A DNA stretch of 27,796 nt from Gnetum montanum (Eukaryota; Streptophyta; Gnetopsida; Gnetales; Gnetaceae): NCBI GenBank assembly GCA_015680685.1, contig MNCI01026651.1:3494-31289 (forward strand), read 5' to 3'. Both the position numbers and the translations under genes were made by a program. Shown in pieces: positions 1 through 10,137 of the stretch. The first letter of the stretch is position 1; each line of letters begins with the position of its first letter. A model generated the notes under the pieces. That model saw only the letters and a program-made list of their open reading frames with translations. It was not told the origin of the DNA and searched no databases.

Positions 1-258
1 ATAAAGTGCATAAATATTAAATGCATTAAGGAAACATTAATTTATTCTTAGTGCTGCAAGGATGATCAAAAGGGTTCATTTTTATTGCTATCACACTACT
101 GTGATAAGGTACATCAGTGTTTGAACAAAGATCTGCACACACTCAAACTCCTACTGCAAGCACTTAGAAAATATTCTAACTTTGGAGAAAACAAACTCTA
201 AAAGCTTCACTACTCTATGCAAAAGACTATGAAAAATTTAACTAAAAACTTATGAAAA
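1..258 (-). repeat. Left copy of the direct repeat: probable outer 3' LTR fragment
   Basis: This stretch aligns over its whole length with about 26395-26660 in the same orientation, with scattered substitutions and small indels (shared landmarks include ATTAAATGCAT, AAGGATGATCAAAAGG and CTCTATGCAAAAGACTATGA). Similarity stops at the same point in both copies, just after CTTATGAAAA. Direct repeats at either end of a minus-strand retroelement are best read as its LTRs. No canonical TG/CA end sits at the break, so it may not be the true LTR terminus. The rest of this LTR would lie left of the window. Confidence 0.6.
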
Positions 259-300
259 TTGTGAGCCCAAGTGCTATAATTATAGGCCAACATATACCCC

Positions 301-414
301 ATGATATTGGATGATGGGACGCGATATCGCATGGGCCACAATATTGTGTACGTGATATTGGGACCATCGCGATATCACATCGTCCTCCGCGATATCGCTT
401 ACGTGATATCGCGG
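301..414. repeat. Degenerate array of GCGATATCGC palindromes
   Basis: Intact or near-intact copies lie at 321-330, 369-378, 389-398 and 403-412, with decayed copies (GTGATATTGG, ATGATATTGG, CAATATTG types) at about 301-310, 339-346 and 352-361. The decayed forms differ mainly by C-to-T or G-to-A changes. Copies 389-398 and 403-412 form a doublet separated by four bases (TTAC), as at the right edge of the window. The array ends about 15 bases before a TATA-like box. Confidence 0.8.
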
Positions 415-427
415 TGTGCCGTCATAT

Positions 428-442
428 CCATAAATAAGAGGT
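428..442 (+). promoter_or_regulatory. TATA-like box downstream of the palindrome array
   Basis: CCATAAATAAGAGG lies about 15 bases after the last palindrome, followed by a pyrimidine-rich stretch. In an LTR this is the position of the U3 promoter. Recognised by sequence and position only. Confidence 0.4.
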
Positions 443-1138
443 AGCTCTCCCTTGTTTCCTCATCCTAGGCTAGAAAGTAGGGAAACTTTGGTAGATTGAT
501 CACTCCAGAGATAGAATATTTTCCATGTGCCCGTAGTAGGAGTCCTAAAGTGAATGGATCTTTATTCGAGCAGACATTGTACCTAAACACAAGTTTGTGT
601 ACGGAAATAAAGACGAGCTTTTAGGATAAGTTTGTGTACGAGATTTTATTACTATTATTTATTACCTTTTATTTATTGCTTTATTAGTTATTTACTGTTT
701 TCCTTCTCAACCCTTCTCTCCTAGTTAAGTGCCTCAGTATGACCACTTCGAGCACGTGCGTTACGCATGGTGATCCTAGCAACGATTAGCATTTGGTAGC
801 CACGGTTGCATCGGTTCAGGGTGTGTACGGTAAGTGGGAATGGATGCTGATGATAGCTTAATTTAGACTTAGTTCATTAGTTAGAGTTAGTAATTAGTTT
901 CTCAACCCTTCACCTTGTTAGCATAGGAGACAAAAACATAAAAACTACAAAAATCATATACCTCGGACTTACTTAACCATACATCGTGACAACTAGAAGT
1001 AAGTCTAGGAAGATAACGAATGATTAACCCTAAGTGTTCCATGGGCGTGTAGGCACTTAGTCTACGGAGTTCAACCGGATCACTCATGCTATGCTCATAT
1101 TCGTATGATTGAGTGTAGGGGTACCTCACCACTCATCA

Positions 1139-2699
1139 TCAGATATTCAACATCGCATCTGAGGCTTCAACATTAGGTATCTGATGTCAAGGCTTTGATA
1201 TCAAAGCTAGTCAAAGCATGATTCATCATACCCTCACAACTAAATGAAAACTCGTCCTCAAGTGAAGAAGAGGAGGAACAAGTTGCTTACAAAAATATTG
1301 GGAAGGAATGAGATTATTGACTGACATACAAAGTAACTTAGATGAAAGAATAGAGTCTAAGTGCCCAAGTGTACAAAGTTATAATCTTTATAAAATTGGG
1401 TGTTCATGATAAGAGAAGTGAACACCCTAAATAAAAATAACATCCAATGCCTCTTGGCAGCTGAAGAGTGAGAGAGAAGGTCCATGATCATGAATGATCC
1501 TTATCATGTGACATTGCCACATCATCCTTGGTGAAGATAGTCTCACTTCCAGTCCATCCTTTCCACTACAATCACAACAAAATTACAAATTAGTATGCAA
1601 TGTGTAACACATAGTTGTTAAGTACCTGGTCTTGTCGATGGTTACACTCAGCTAGGTTATGATTGTGGTAGATTGATTCCTTTAGTAGTGTTAGCAGGAA
1701 GACTAACAAATAGGGTAAAATAGATAAGTAGTCCATTAAATTTGAAAAAGTTCTACACAAGGAAATATTTGAAGAGGGCATAAAAATTCACAACAATAAA
1801 AAGGAAAGTTCACTGAAAAATGTTGTGAAGATGTGCATAATTGGATGTTTTTGATGAGGTAAATAAATAGATTTGATTGTAGGAGTGTCTAAGGATAAAG
1901 AACTTAGCTAACCCAACCAAAAGATATACAAGTGGATCCTCCTCAAAGTAGGAAAAGGCCTTTTATTTCCCTTGCATAACTTCAAACTGAGGAGTTCGTG
2001 GGCCCCATGGATGATTAATAGTTATGGAAGGTTAAGTACAAAAACTTAGAAGAAACTACCTAAGAATTCTAACACATCAAACCACGACATCAAATAAGAA
2101 CATGAAATCGATAGTGAGGTGAGACATGGAAAGCATAGATGGATAAGAGAGAGTGTGGAATGGAGTTCCTGATTAAGTTACATAAAGTCCCTTATGAATA
2201 TTATGGTTAAATGACTTGATAAGATCCATCCTTAGTCCAAACCAAAACCAACCACATTTAGTGACTTTGCATCACCATTCTAAGATCAATCTACCCCCCT
2301 AAGACATAAGAGTGCTTCCATAGAATAACCACTATTCCTTATTAGAGAAGAAAAGAGAAGTAGGAAGTGAGGAAGGGCCTTGGTTAGAGGGGATCGTCAA
2401 GCAAGGGTAACATGTCTTTCTAGTCCCATAACCAGTGCTTGTAGCTTGTTTATTTTGTCTAAGGGATGTGCATTAAATTCCCATTATTCTTTTTTTGAAA
2501 TGGAAACCACACCATGCAAAGACTTATTCAACTTCCTTTTATTGGTTGACATGGAATGGTATGAAATCCATAAAAACACACATGCACCCAAGCAAGTAGA
2601 AAAGCATAAAGAATATTGAATCCCCATGACTAAGTTGAAGGAAGGAGATCCAAAATATTGAGCATGGTTATCCATCTGATAAAGCGTTTGTTGTATTTG
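1139..2699 (-). other. Noncoding 3' region of the outer element
   Basis: About 1.5 kb with no credible coding sequence; the open frames here are short and match nothing I recognise. It lies between the integrase C-terminus and the LTR-like sequence, where Athila elements have a long noncoding or env-remnant region. I see no convincing env-like frame, no membrane segment and no clear polypurine tract. Confidence 0.5.
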
Positions 2700-3662
2700 G
2701 TGGCTTATGCTTGTGGAAAGGTTTGACTTATTGTATGTTGACTAGTTGCTTCTTGTTTGGGCTTTCAGGTTTGTAGATCATCATGACCCCTGAAGGAAAA
2801 GTTTCATAAATTATATTTCCACAATGTTTGAAACTTAGTTTGTTGAGGTACATGTATGGGGTTCTAGTAGAGAAAATTTTAAGGTCATGGCACTTTTTGT
2901 TATAGGCCTTGTGCAACTTGTTAGATGATAGGACCCCTAATCGATTTTCATCTAGCAAGTTGAGATTCATTGATCTTTTTTCTTGTGCTAGACTCAAGTT
3001 AAGGTTGAGATCATAGGCTATTGAAAGTATGAAGCTCGAATTGAATAGGAAGTATTGGTAATTTTCTATACACAAGCTCATAGGGAGAGTAGCCTATAGG
3101 AAGTTTCCATGTTGAGTGGTAGGCCCAAAGGGCATCATTAAGTTTCATGCTCCTATCTTTTCTATATTTACTAATAGTTCTTGTTAGAATCCTTGTGATT
3201 TCCCTATTGGTAACCTCAACTTGACCATTGGCTTGGGGATGGTAGGGTGATGTGAGTTTATGTTCAACCCTCAAGCATTGCATGAGATTTTGAAAGGTAG
3301 TGCCTATAAAGTGAGTTTCATTATCATAAATTAATGCTTATGCCAAATCATACTTATTTACAACATTTTTTTATATAAATCAAGCAGCAGTAGAAGATGT
3401 ACAGTCAGCGACAAATACTACCTCTACCCATTTCATACAATAGTCAACAACAACTATGACATCATTGATGAGCATCTCTAAAAATTATTGGCCAATAGTA
3501 CCTTGTCATTAGGATTTTAATGGCCATGCATCTCCCAGCATAGTGGCCTCTGCAAGAACCTTCATGAGCATCTTGGAGAACATGTAGTTGATCAGCATCA
3601 AGGACACACCATCGAACTAAGCCATTGGCACACATCTTATAGAGGTGTCTGTTGATCTCCAT
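2700..3662 (-). pseudogene. Outer element integrase, decayed
   Basis: Integrase inserts the retrotransposon cDNA into nuclear DNA. Reading leftwards, the zinc-binding N-terminal part is at 3462-3662 (HEGSCRGHYAG supplies the two histidines, followed by YYWP). The catalytic core is spread over frames: VDYCMKWVEV near 3440 (first Asp), IYDNETHF near 3330 (second Asp) and QANGQVEVTNREI near 3220 (Glu). DALWAYHSTWK and YSPYELVYRKLP around 3050-3130 are typical of plant gypsy integrases. The C-terminal stretch at 2728-3010 keeps the LDENRLG...HKAYNKKCHDLKI pattern. The second CxxC cysteine pair is not recovered. Several stops and frameshifts make it non-functional. Confidence 0.8.
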
Positions 3663-3782
3663 GAAGTATTTTACCTGGTAAAGAAACTGCTATTNTTGAA
3701 CCAAGCCATTAGCACACATCTTATAGAGGTGTCTGTTGATCTCCATGAAGTATTTTACCTGCTAAAGAAACTATTTTTCCCA
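3615..3782. repeat. 84-bp tandem duplication within the integrase N-terminus
   Basis: Positions 3615-3698 are repeated at 3699-3782 with few differences; both contain CACACATCTTATAGAGGTGT and GATCTCCATGAAGTATTTTA. The period of 84 bp keeps frame. An ambiguous base (N at 3695) lies three bases before the junction, so an assembly artefact is possible. Confidence 0.85.
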
Positions 3783-3860
3783 ATGGTCCAACCTTTGTGG
3801 CATTTCTTGGGTAAGAAGATAGGTGAGAATGTCATCATACAATTTAGGCTCATTGGGCAA

Positions 3861-5180
3861 TTATTTAGCTATAGCCCTAGCAAAGAGAAGTTCATCAGGA
3901 AACATATTAGATAGTGAGCTTTCTTCCTCTTTGTTGTCCCATTGTAATTGAAACAAGTGATTAACAACCACATTTTTAGTACCTTTTTGATCTACCATTG
4001 TAAGATTGTATTCTTGCAAGATCACCAACCACTGTATGACATAGGGGTTCACCATTGGCTTGCTCATTAAGAAGCAGATGGTGTTGTGGTGTATGTGCAC
4101 AAACACTTTGTATCCAAGCACATAATGCCTAAACTTTTCTAGAGCAAACACCACTGCCATCTATTCTTTTTTTGTAGTGGTGTAGTTCAATTATGCACCC
4201 ACAAGGCTTTGGCTAGTGCAATGGATGTAATACGGATGCTTATTATCATCCATCTACATAAGCATAGATCCTAAGGCATAATTTGATGCATCTGTTATAA
4301 CATGAAATGGTCTGGACTAGTCTGGTGCTTGTAGGATTGGAGTTTCTACAAGTTTCTCTTTTAGCTATTGGAATGCTTGTTCGCATTCCATGGTCTACAC
4401 AAATGAAGCATCTTTCTTTGTTAGCTCCACCAATGATTTTGCAATCTTAGAGAAATTCTCTATGAATCATTGGTAATAGCTAGTATGTCCAAGGAATGAT
4501 TGAACATCTTTGACAGTTTCTGGTTGCTAGGTTATTCCTTGGATGATCCTTATTTTCTCAAGGTCTATCTCAATTCTTGCTTGTGATATTCTATGCCCCA
4601 ATACATTGCCTTTCTAGATCATTAAATGACTCTTTTGCGAATTGAGCTTGAGGTTTGTCTCAATGCATCATTTCAATACTTACTCAAGGTGGTTTAGGGC
4701 TTGCTCAAATGTAGCTCCATAGGTGGAGAAGTCATCCATGAAGACTTCCACACCATTACCAATTTGCTATTGAAAAATGCTTAGAACCAAGTATTGGAAT
4801 GTGGTAGGAGCATTACATAGACCAAAAGACATCTTATGATATGCAAAAGTCCTTCAAGGACTTGTGAATGTTGTCTTGTCCTAGTCCTCTAATGTGATCT
4901 GGATTTGGTTATAGCCACTATAACCATCCAAGAAACTATAGTAGCAATGCCTAGATATTGTGTCTAACACTTGATCAAAAAATGGTAACAAAAAATGGTA
5001 TTGGAATGTTTTCATATTTAGCAGCTGAAAATTGATGCAAACTTTCCACTTAGCACCTTTCTTGGGCACAATAATGAGTGGACTAACCCACTTACTATCT
5101 GCAATGGAATAAATGAACCCTACCTTGAGGAGTTGTTCAATTTTCTCTTTGATGATTTGCTTCAGTTGGGGTTTGATCAT
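3861..5180 (-). pseudogene. Outer element reverse transcriptase and RNase H, decayed
   Basis: The fingers-palm start (4881-5180) is open: KVGFIYSIADSKWVSPLIIV, then KVCINFQLLN and FLDGYSGYNQI, all standard gypsy RT blocks. Next, with several stops, come MSFGLCNAPTTFQ, the catalytic FMDDF at about 4729-4743 (equivalent to YVDD), LGHRIS, and RPFHVITDASNYALGSML of the RNase H start. The RNase H end at 3861-4160 is open: MAVVFALEKFRHYVLG, then the connection toward integrase. In life the enzyme copies element RNA into DNA and removes the RNA. Many stops interrupt the frame between 4160 and 4880. The family assignment is firm; the relic is dead. Confidence 0.88.
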
Positions 5181-5699
5181 CTTTGTGGTTGCCTCTTTAG
5201 CTTCATGGCTAAATCAGTGTAGATGCGATGTTGACATATCTTGGGATTAACCCCTTTGAGTTTAGGATATGACCAGGTAAAGATTGTTAACCATTTTTCA
5301 ACCACATTCAACAACATCTTTTTTTATTTTGGAGTAAGATTTTCTTTGATTATGACTGGCTTTCCATTCTTCAAGAATACATATTCTATGCTAACTAGTA
5401 GAGTTTTTAGTTAAAGGGGCTCTTCCTTGAAATTTTTAGGAATTTCCAACTCTCCCCAATATGTATCATCATTTGCATCATTAGCAAGTTGGTGATGAAC
5501 TTGCTCTAGTTCGTCCATGCCTATGACATATGCACATGTTAGGCTCTTAGTTGGTTCCATGCAAAGCGTGCTGCTCTCAAAAATAGTGGTTAGCCACTGG
5601 ATTTCCTCCTATTTTATGGCTACTATGTATAGATACCTTTGAATTTCTGCTTCTAGTGCACACTGCTTACATGTAGAGATGGATGCTCATTTCACTACC
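5181..5699 (-). other. Spacer between outer protease and reverse transcriptase, decayed
   Basis: About 500 bases of polyprotein linker with no long open frame and no domain I can name. Position between the protease C-terminus and the RT start fits the variable linker of Athila-type pol. Confidence 0.45.
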
Positions 5700-5913
5700 T
5701 AAAGTTTCTACACATAATTGCACCCTGTATCATTATATGCGATGCATGGAACTTGCTTTTTCTCGATCTTTCCAAATGCATATTCTTTGAATATTTCTAG
5801 GGAAAGATCTTTGATGCCCATTATTGCAAAAACGGTACTTAGAAATTCCCTTCCCATGATGATTGGGAAGCTCTCTTTGCAGTTCTCCACCTTGATCACT
5901 AGGAAATTAGTAG
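5700..5913 (-). pseudogene. Outer element protease, C-terminal half
   Basis: The minus frame begins at the insertion edge with TNFLVIKVENCKE, then FPIIMGREFLSTVFAIM, and ends near CIAYNDTGCNYV. ILGRPFL-like sequence (here IMGREFL) is the conserved second half of retroviral-type aspartic proteases in plant gypsy elements. The N-terminal half lies 17 kb away at 22949-23200, and the frame of the two halves agrees once one copy of the 5-bp target duplication is counted. This fixes the insertion point of the inner element to a single codon neighbourhood. Confidence 0.85.
5909..5913. repeat. Target site duplication, left copy (AGTAG)
   Basis: AGTAG directly precedes the TG that starts the left LTR and is repeated right after the CA that ends the right LTR (22944-22948). 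Five bases is the usual length for gypsy integrases. Confidence 0.95.
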
Positions 5914-7370
5914 TGTAACGACGGAAAACGTCGACAGCTGGAAAATACCAAACGAATCCCGTGTACACAGTTTTAGCCACGGATCCACACGAGGGCTATG
6001 CTGGAAAAACGGATCCGCGGGACCCTGAACGGTCTTGTCGATCAGATAGGGACTTACTAATCAGTAAACCGATGAATAGTTCGTGAAAAATGATCTGATT
6101 CGAGGAATTGTAAAGCGAGAGGAAAACGATGTAGACGAATTGCAACAATGATAATGCTAAACACGATAAGAGGACGCTGACATAAGAGAAGCACATGGTT
6201 TCAAGATCTGCGCTTTGACTTGAAAAATGTATATTTTGTATATTTCATTACACTAGGGAATCCCCGATTGCTGGATATGAAGCAAGCACAAAACAACAAG
6301 AAAACAGTCTAGACAGAAGTCCGATCTACCTCGTGGGCTAAAGCCGGGATGCAAGGAAGGCCAAGCTCTGATGTCTACCAATCAATTTTTTCTGACCAAT
6401 AGAGTCTTCCCAGTAGAACGATTGCTCCTACCGTCGGTGCTCAAAGTGAACTGTGCTCTGTTTTTGCTGTAAGGTGATGCTGTCAACAATTGCTAGAGCG
6501 CTGCTCTTTGTACCTCTGCTCGAAAGGTGATAAGTGCTCCAGTGCTCAGAAAAAAAAATGCCTTTGCTTCTCTGATTTGCCAACCCTTGTATCTTTGTCA
6601 ACTGGGGTATTTATAGGCTTTGATGCCCTGTGGCAAAGGCGCAACCCTGATGACGTGTGCCCCGAATGTTTTGGATACTGTTGTCTTGACCATTTTTGTG
6701 TCAAACTTCCTGATTACGCACAATGCGCTCGTTCGCATATTGTGCGTGTGAAGAAGAGACGCGCGTCGGGCATGTTTCAACTGTCCTTAGGCCATATTAC
6801 GCTCATCATGCTGCGTCGCGTGCACAAGTGTAGCATAACGTGGAAACAATAGATTCAGGCTGTTTTACGCTTGCACATGCAGCCGCGCGTAATGAAGCAT
6901 AAAGGATGTCTAGCTTGGCGACGCAATACGCTATGATACGTCGCGTTGCGTGCTGAGCGTATGATGAGCAGTCGCATTTTCTTAGACCTTGCCTTGGACT
7001 GTTCTGGAACTTATTACGCTTCTGTGCGTAACAAAGCATAAACCTGGCCTTGAAGAAAAGACTTAGCAAAATGCACAAGAAATCGCATATCACGCTGCTT
7101 AAGCTTCTCCCTATGCCGAAGTACCTATCCTTCTGATGCTAGACTGTGTTTAAGCAAAGTCACGCTAAGCGTCATTACGCTGCGTTGCATGATGTAGCAT
7201 AAACAGAAAAAAGCATAGAAAGATTAGGAATCTGCACAAGAAGTCGGGGACTCGATGCTCTGTGCCTCTTGGTGTTGCTCTGCCTTATTCCCCCTGGAAT
7301 GCTGAGATGCACCCTTGCCTGAATTGTGAATGTTTGCCTGAGGCCGACTCGCAATTTTCACGGTGTTTCA
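5914..7370 (-). repeat. Inner element 3' LTR (left)
   Basis: It starts TGTAACGACGG and ends GTGTTTCA on the plus strand, 1,457 bp. It aligns end to end with 21488-22943. By hand I count about 60 substitutions (around 4%), of which only about seven are transversions, plus a few 1-2 base indels (A-run near 6551, C-run near 7290). The right half is rich in TTACGC/GCGTAA hexamers. Open frames within it are shadows. Confidence 0.95.
6608..6615 (-). promoter_or_regulatory. TATA box of the left LTR
   Basis: TATAAATA on the minus strand in the context GCCTATAAATACCCC; conserved in the other LTR. It places U3 at about 6616-7370 and R-U5 at 5914 to about 6580. Confidence 0.65.
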
Positions 7371-7384
7371 ATGGCCCCTCTTTG
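7371..7384 (-). other. Polypurine tract of the inner element
   Basis: On the minus strand AAAGAGGGGCCAT directly precedes the 3' LTR (whose minus-strand start is TGAAACACCG). This is the plus-strand DNA priming site in reverse transcription. Position and purine richness are both as expected. Confidence 0.8.
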
Positions 7385-8469
7385 TTGACGGTTGAAGGGC
7401 TTATCCGAAAGACGTTGACAAAGAACACGAAACACTGAATTGGTAGAAGCAAGAACAACGTCCATTCATGGCTACTCAAGGGTTGCCCTGTCAACATGGA
7501 AAAGCAAAGCTGGAGGGAATGAGAGATAAAATGGCATTAGTAGGAAACAGGTTTAGAGAAGATGTAAAATGAGTCAGGATGGTGGGAGCATGGAATACGC
7601 TTACTGCACGCACAAAAACATACGCACACTTATGTTGACAGGAATGCTTTCAGATGAGCGTAACGTGTCAGCCTGAGATCTCTCTGTCATTGATTATAGT
7701 AGGAATGCGTGCAAAAGGAGCATGGCGCATCACTTCTGCGATATCTCTGCTAGTGTGAGTGCGGAAAATGGATACTTGCGTATGTAGGTTTTGCATATGG
7801 AAAGCAGGTGGTGGGGATGAAAGGAAACAAGAGCTAAAGGTAAGGATTGTGAGAAGTACAGGTCTGCAGTTCCAAGTGGTCGGGCAAACCTGAGCAGCCA
7901 TTTCAACACGCTGTCATACTTCACCGCTCAGGTGGACGCACCTTTGTATGACATCCTCCAAGGCAAGTAACCTGCAACCACAAAAGAAGGCAAAGGACCA
8001 TTGCTCATGCGAACAAGAGGCGAGGTTGTCGAAGCGAGCACCGTTTGATGTGAGATAGAGCGATTAAGCCATGAAGAAGGAGCTGGGGCATGAGGGCGAA
8101 GCCGCCAATCCTGACGATTGGCCCAGCATATCTTCGCCAAAAGGCATCAGACGCAGTGCATCTAACTGGTTAGGCAAGGAACCAGCGTCTGGTAGCGATG
8201 ATCAGCGGAGGTTCCCGAGGCCGTTGTCGACGAGGATTTCGTTGGGGCTCTAGCTGGCAAGACTAAACTCTCAGAGGTACTACCACTGCAGCGGGCGCAG
8301 CGGCGACATCTCCGAGGGATCAGTAAGATGCCTCTCAGCTTATCCGAGGAATCAGTAGGATGCCAATGACGTGTTGACGCTGAGACTATCCCAGTATCCC
8401 ACCCCATTGGTTGTGCAGCTGTACAGACATGATCACGCTCGCTTGATTTACATGGCAGCAGTCTGTAAG
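7385..8469 (-). other. 3' untranslated region of the inner element
   Basis: About 1.1 kb between the tandem array and the polypurine tract, with no credible coding frame on either strand. It holds a 22-bp direct duplication (TCCGAGG, G or A, ATCAGTA, A or G, GATGCC) at about 8311-8332 and 8343-8364. A few TACGC/GCGTAA motifs occur around 7598-7665. Long 3' UTRs are usual in the Tat lineage. Confidence 0.6.
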
Positions 8470-8962
8470 TCCCAGTTTTAAGTCCTGGTAGACCGTCGTT
8501 ATTAGTTTTAAGTCTCAGCAGACCATGGTCCTAGTTTAAAGTCCGGGCAGACCGAGAAGTGCTAGTTTTACGTCGTAGCGGACGGTGGTATGTCTGATTT
8601 ATGGTCTCAGCAAACCATGCTACGGACGTCAGTTTCATGTCATGACCCATGGACAGAGCTGTGCTAGTTTTACGTCTCAGCAGACGGCTACTTACCTGTG
8701 CCAGTTTAGCGTCGTGGCGGACGCGTGCAAAAGATGCCAGTTTTTCGTCGTGGCCGACCAGTATAGCATTGCCAGTTTTACGTCTTAGTGGACGGTTGCA
8801 ACCTGCTAGTTTAGCATCATAATGGACGATTATTGCCAGTTTAGCGTCCTGGCGGACGCGTGCAAGGAATGCCAATTTTTTGTCTTAGCGGATAGTTAGT
8901 GCCAGTTTAGCATCGTAGCGGACATCCGATGCTAGTTTAACGTCGTAGCGGACGATCAGTGC
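8470..8962. repeat. Minisatellite of about 15 copies in the 3' UTR
   Basis: Imperfect head-to-tail units of about 29-38 bp share the core GCCAGTTTTACGTCGTAGC followed by GGACG. Copies begin near 8471, 8499, 8528, 8558, 8592, 8627, 8660, 8698, 8734, 8769, 8802, 8833, 8869, 8900 and 8929. The core is better conserved than the linker. The open frames on both strands (with DAKLA- or RRKT-like peptides) are by-products of the repeat. Tandem arrays in Tat/Ogre 3' UTRs are known to act as seeds of satellite DNA. Confidence 0.9.
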
Positions 8963-8991
8963 CATACCTGCTGTCGACACCGTAGATGCTG

Positions 8992-10137
8992 CTAAATGTA
9001 ATACTGCTTTAGATATATATGATTTACAGGATTTGCTAATTCATTGCGATTGACATCTTCTAGCTTGAATGCTCCGTTGCTGTACATGTCCACCACTAAG
9101 AAAGGGCCTTCTCAGTTTGCAGAGAATTTACTTGTTGGTTCACGCATGGCCTTAAGAACAAGATCTCCTTTCTTAATCGGGCACTGTTGAAGGTTGTGGC
9201 GATGTTTCTATCGCTATTTGTCTTGATATCTTTCAATCGTGTCAAGAGCCTGTATCCGCTTCTCTTCGATTGAATCCAGATCTGCGATTCGAGACTCGGT
9301 GTGTTGAGCCTCATTTATAACCGTGGAGAGGACCATTCTCAGAGAAGGGATTTGCAACTCGAGGGGTAGCACTGCTTCAGACCCGTAAACCAGGCTATAG
9401 GGCGTACTACCCGTAGCTATCCTACACGTAGTACGATACGCCCATAGCACATAGAGGATCTATTCGTGCCACCGCCTTTTGTTACCGTCGAGCATTTTCT
9501 TGAGTAGATTGATGATCACTTTGTTCATTGCTTCAGCTTGACCATTCGCTTGCGGGTAATAAGGGGAGGAAAAAGATTGTCTAATGCCTAGGTTATCGCA
9601 GAAGGATTTGGTTTCCATGCTACTAAACTGCGGCCCATTGTTGGTCACAATAGTCATCGGGAGACTAAATCTGGTTACTATGTTGTCTAGGATAAAATGG
9701 CAAATCTGCTGAGATGTGATCTTCCGCAGGGGAACAGCCTCTACCCACTTCGTAAAGTACTCAGTAGCGGTAATAATGAAGCTATGGCCTATGGAAGATT
9801 TCGGCGTGATGGGACCTATAATGTCTAGTCCCCATCGCTGAAATGGCCATGTTATCTGTGTTGTATGTAATTCTGTGGGTGATACGTGTATGAGGTTAGC
9901 ATGACGCTGACACATGTCACAAGTTTTGACCTTTGTCAGGCAATCCTTTTCCATGCGCGGCCAGTAGTATCCTAAATGAAGGATTTTTAGGGCCATAGCC
10001 CGTGGTGCTACGTGGCTGCCGCACAGTCCCTCGTGAACTTCACCAACTATATGCCGTGCTTGGTTTTTGTCGACGCAGATTAGCAACACGCCATCAAAGG
10101 AGCGTCTACAAAGAGTGTTGTCCCCAATGATGACGTA
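8992..10137 (-). pseudogene. Inner element integrase
   Basis: One reading frame runs from IIGDNTLCRRSFDGVLL near 10125 to YLKQYYI and a stop at about 8992. The zinc domain is intact: EVHEGLCGSH gives the two His, CDMCQ the two Cys. The catalytic core has WGLDIIGPI (first Asp), TIVTNNGPQF near 9640 where the second catalytic Asp of the usual TDNG is Asn, and QANGQAEAMNK (Glu). After a TAG at 9460-9462 the frame continues with LWAYRTTCRIATGSTPYSLV, and the C-terminal GPF module (EGPFLVVDMYSNGAFKLED) near 9050-9110 follows, its usual Trp being TGA. Further stops lie near 9208-9216. With these stops and the lost Asp it cannot be active. Confidence 0.9.

Larger units (their letters stand above)
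260..1138 (+). mobile_element. LTR-like segment in opposite orientation to the outer element (solo or truncated LTR)
   Basis: The last 250 bases or so on the plus strand (about 880-1138) match the minus strand of the right-hand outer LTR (about 25925-26200): both end GTGTAGGGGTACC, ten or so variable bases, then CATCA, and both contain an AAAAACATAAAA...AAAAATCAT block. The segment therefore looks like the U5 end of a related LTR pointing the other way. It begins near TGTGAGCCC (260), carries a palindrome array, a TATA-like box (about 429-441) and an AATAAA (605-610), so the order U3-R-U5 is plausible. No PBS follows 1138 and no matching 5-bp target duplication was found, so it could be a solo LTR, a rearranged fragment, or two joined pieces. 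Confidence 0.45.

Noticed and set aside
301-414. Resemblance of GCGATATCGC to the highly iterated palindrome HIP1 of cyanobacteria
   Set aside because: HIP1 is GCGATCGC, is spread through a bacterial genome, and nothing else here is bacterial. The context is plant LTR retrotransposons.
2380-2619. Plus-strand frame of 79 codons
   Set aside because: No start context or domain, and it lies in the decayed 3' region of the outer element.
1139-2699. Possible env-like gene of an Athila element
   Set aside because: No open frame with signal peptide, membrane segment or glycoprotein features is seen; only short unrelated frames.
6490-6852. Plus-strand frame of 120 codons rich in cysteine in the left LTR
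   Set aside because: It is opposite to the element's transcription, is broken in the other LTR copy (a two-base A-run difference), and has no recognisable domain.
8531-8875. Minus-strand frame of 114 codons with repeated DAKLA/RRKT peptides
   Set aside because: It is produced by the tandem repeat; the repeat unit varies in length, so the frame is not maintained as a protein repeat.
8470-8962. CRISPR-like array
   Set aside because: Units are adjacent and variable with no unique spacers of constant length, and the array lies in the 3' UTR of a eukaryotic retrotransposon.
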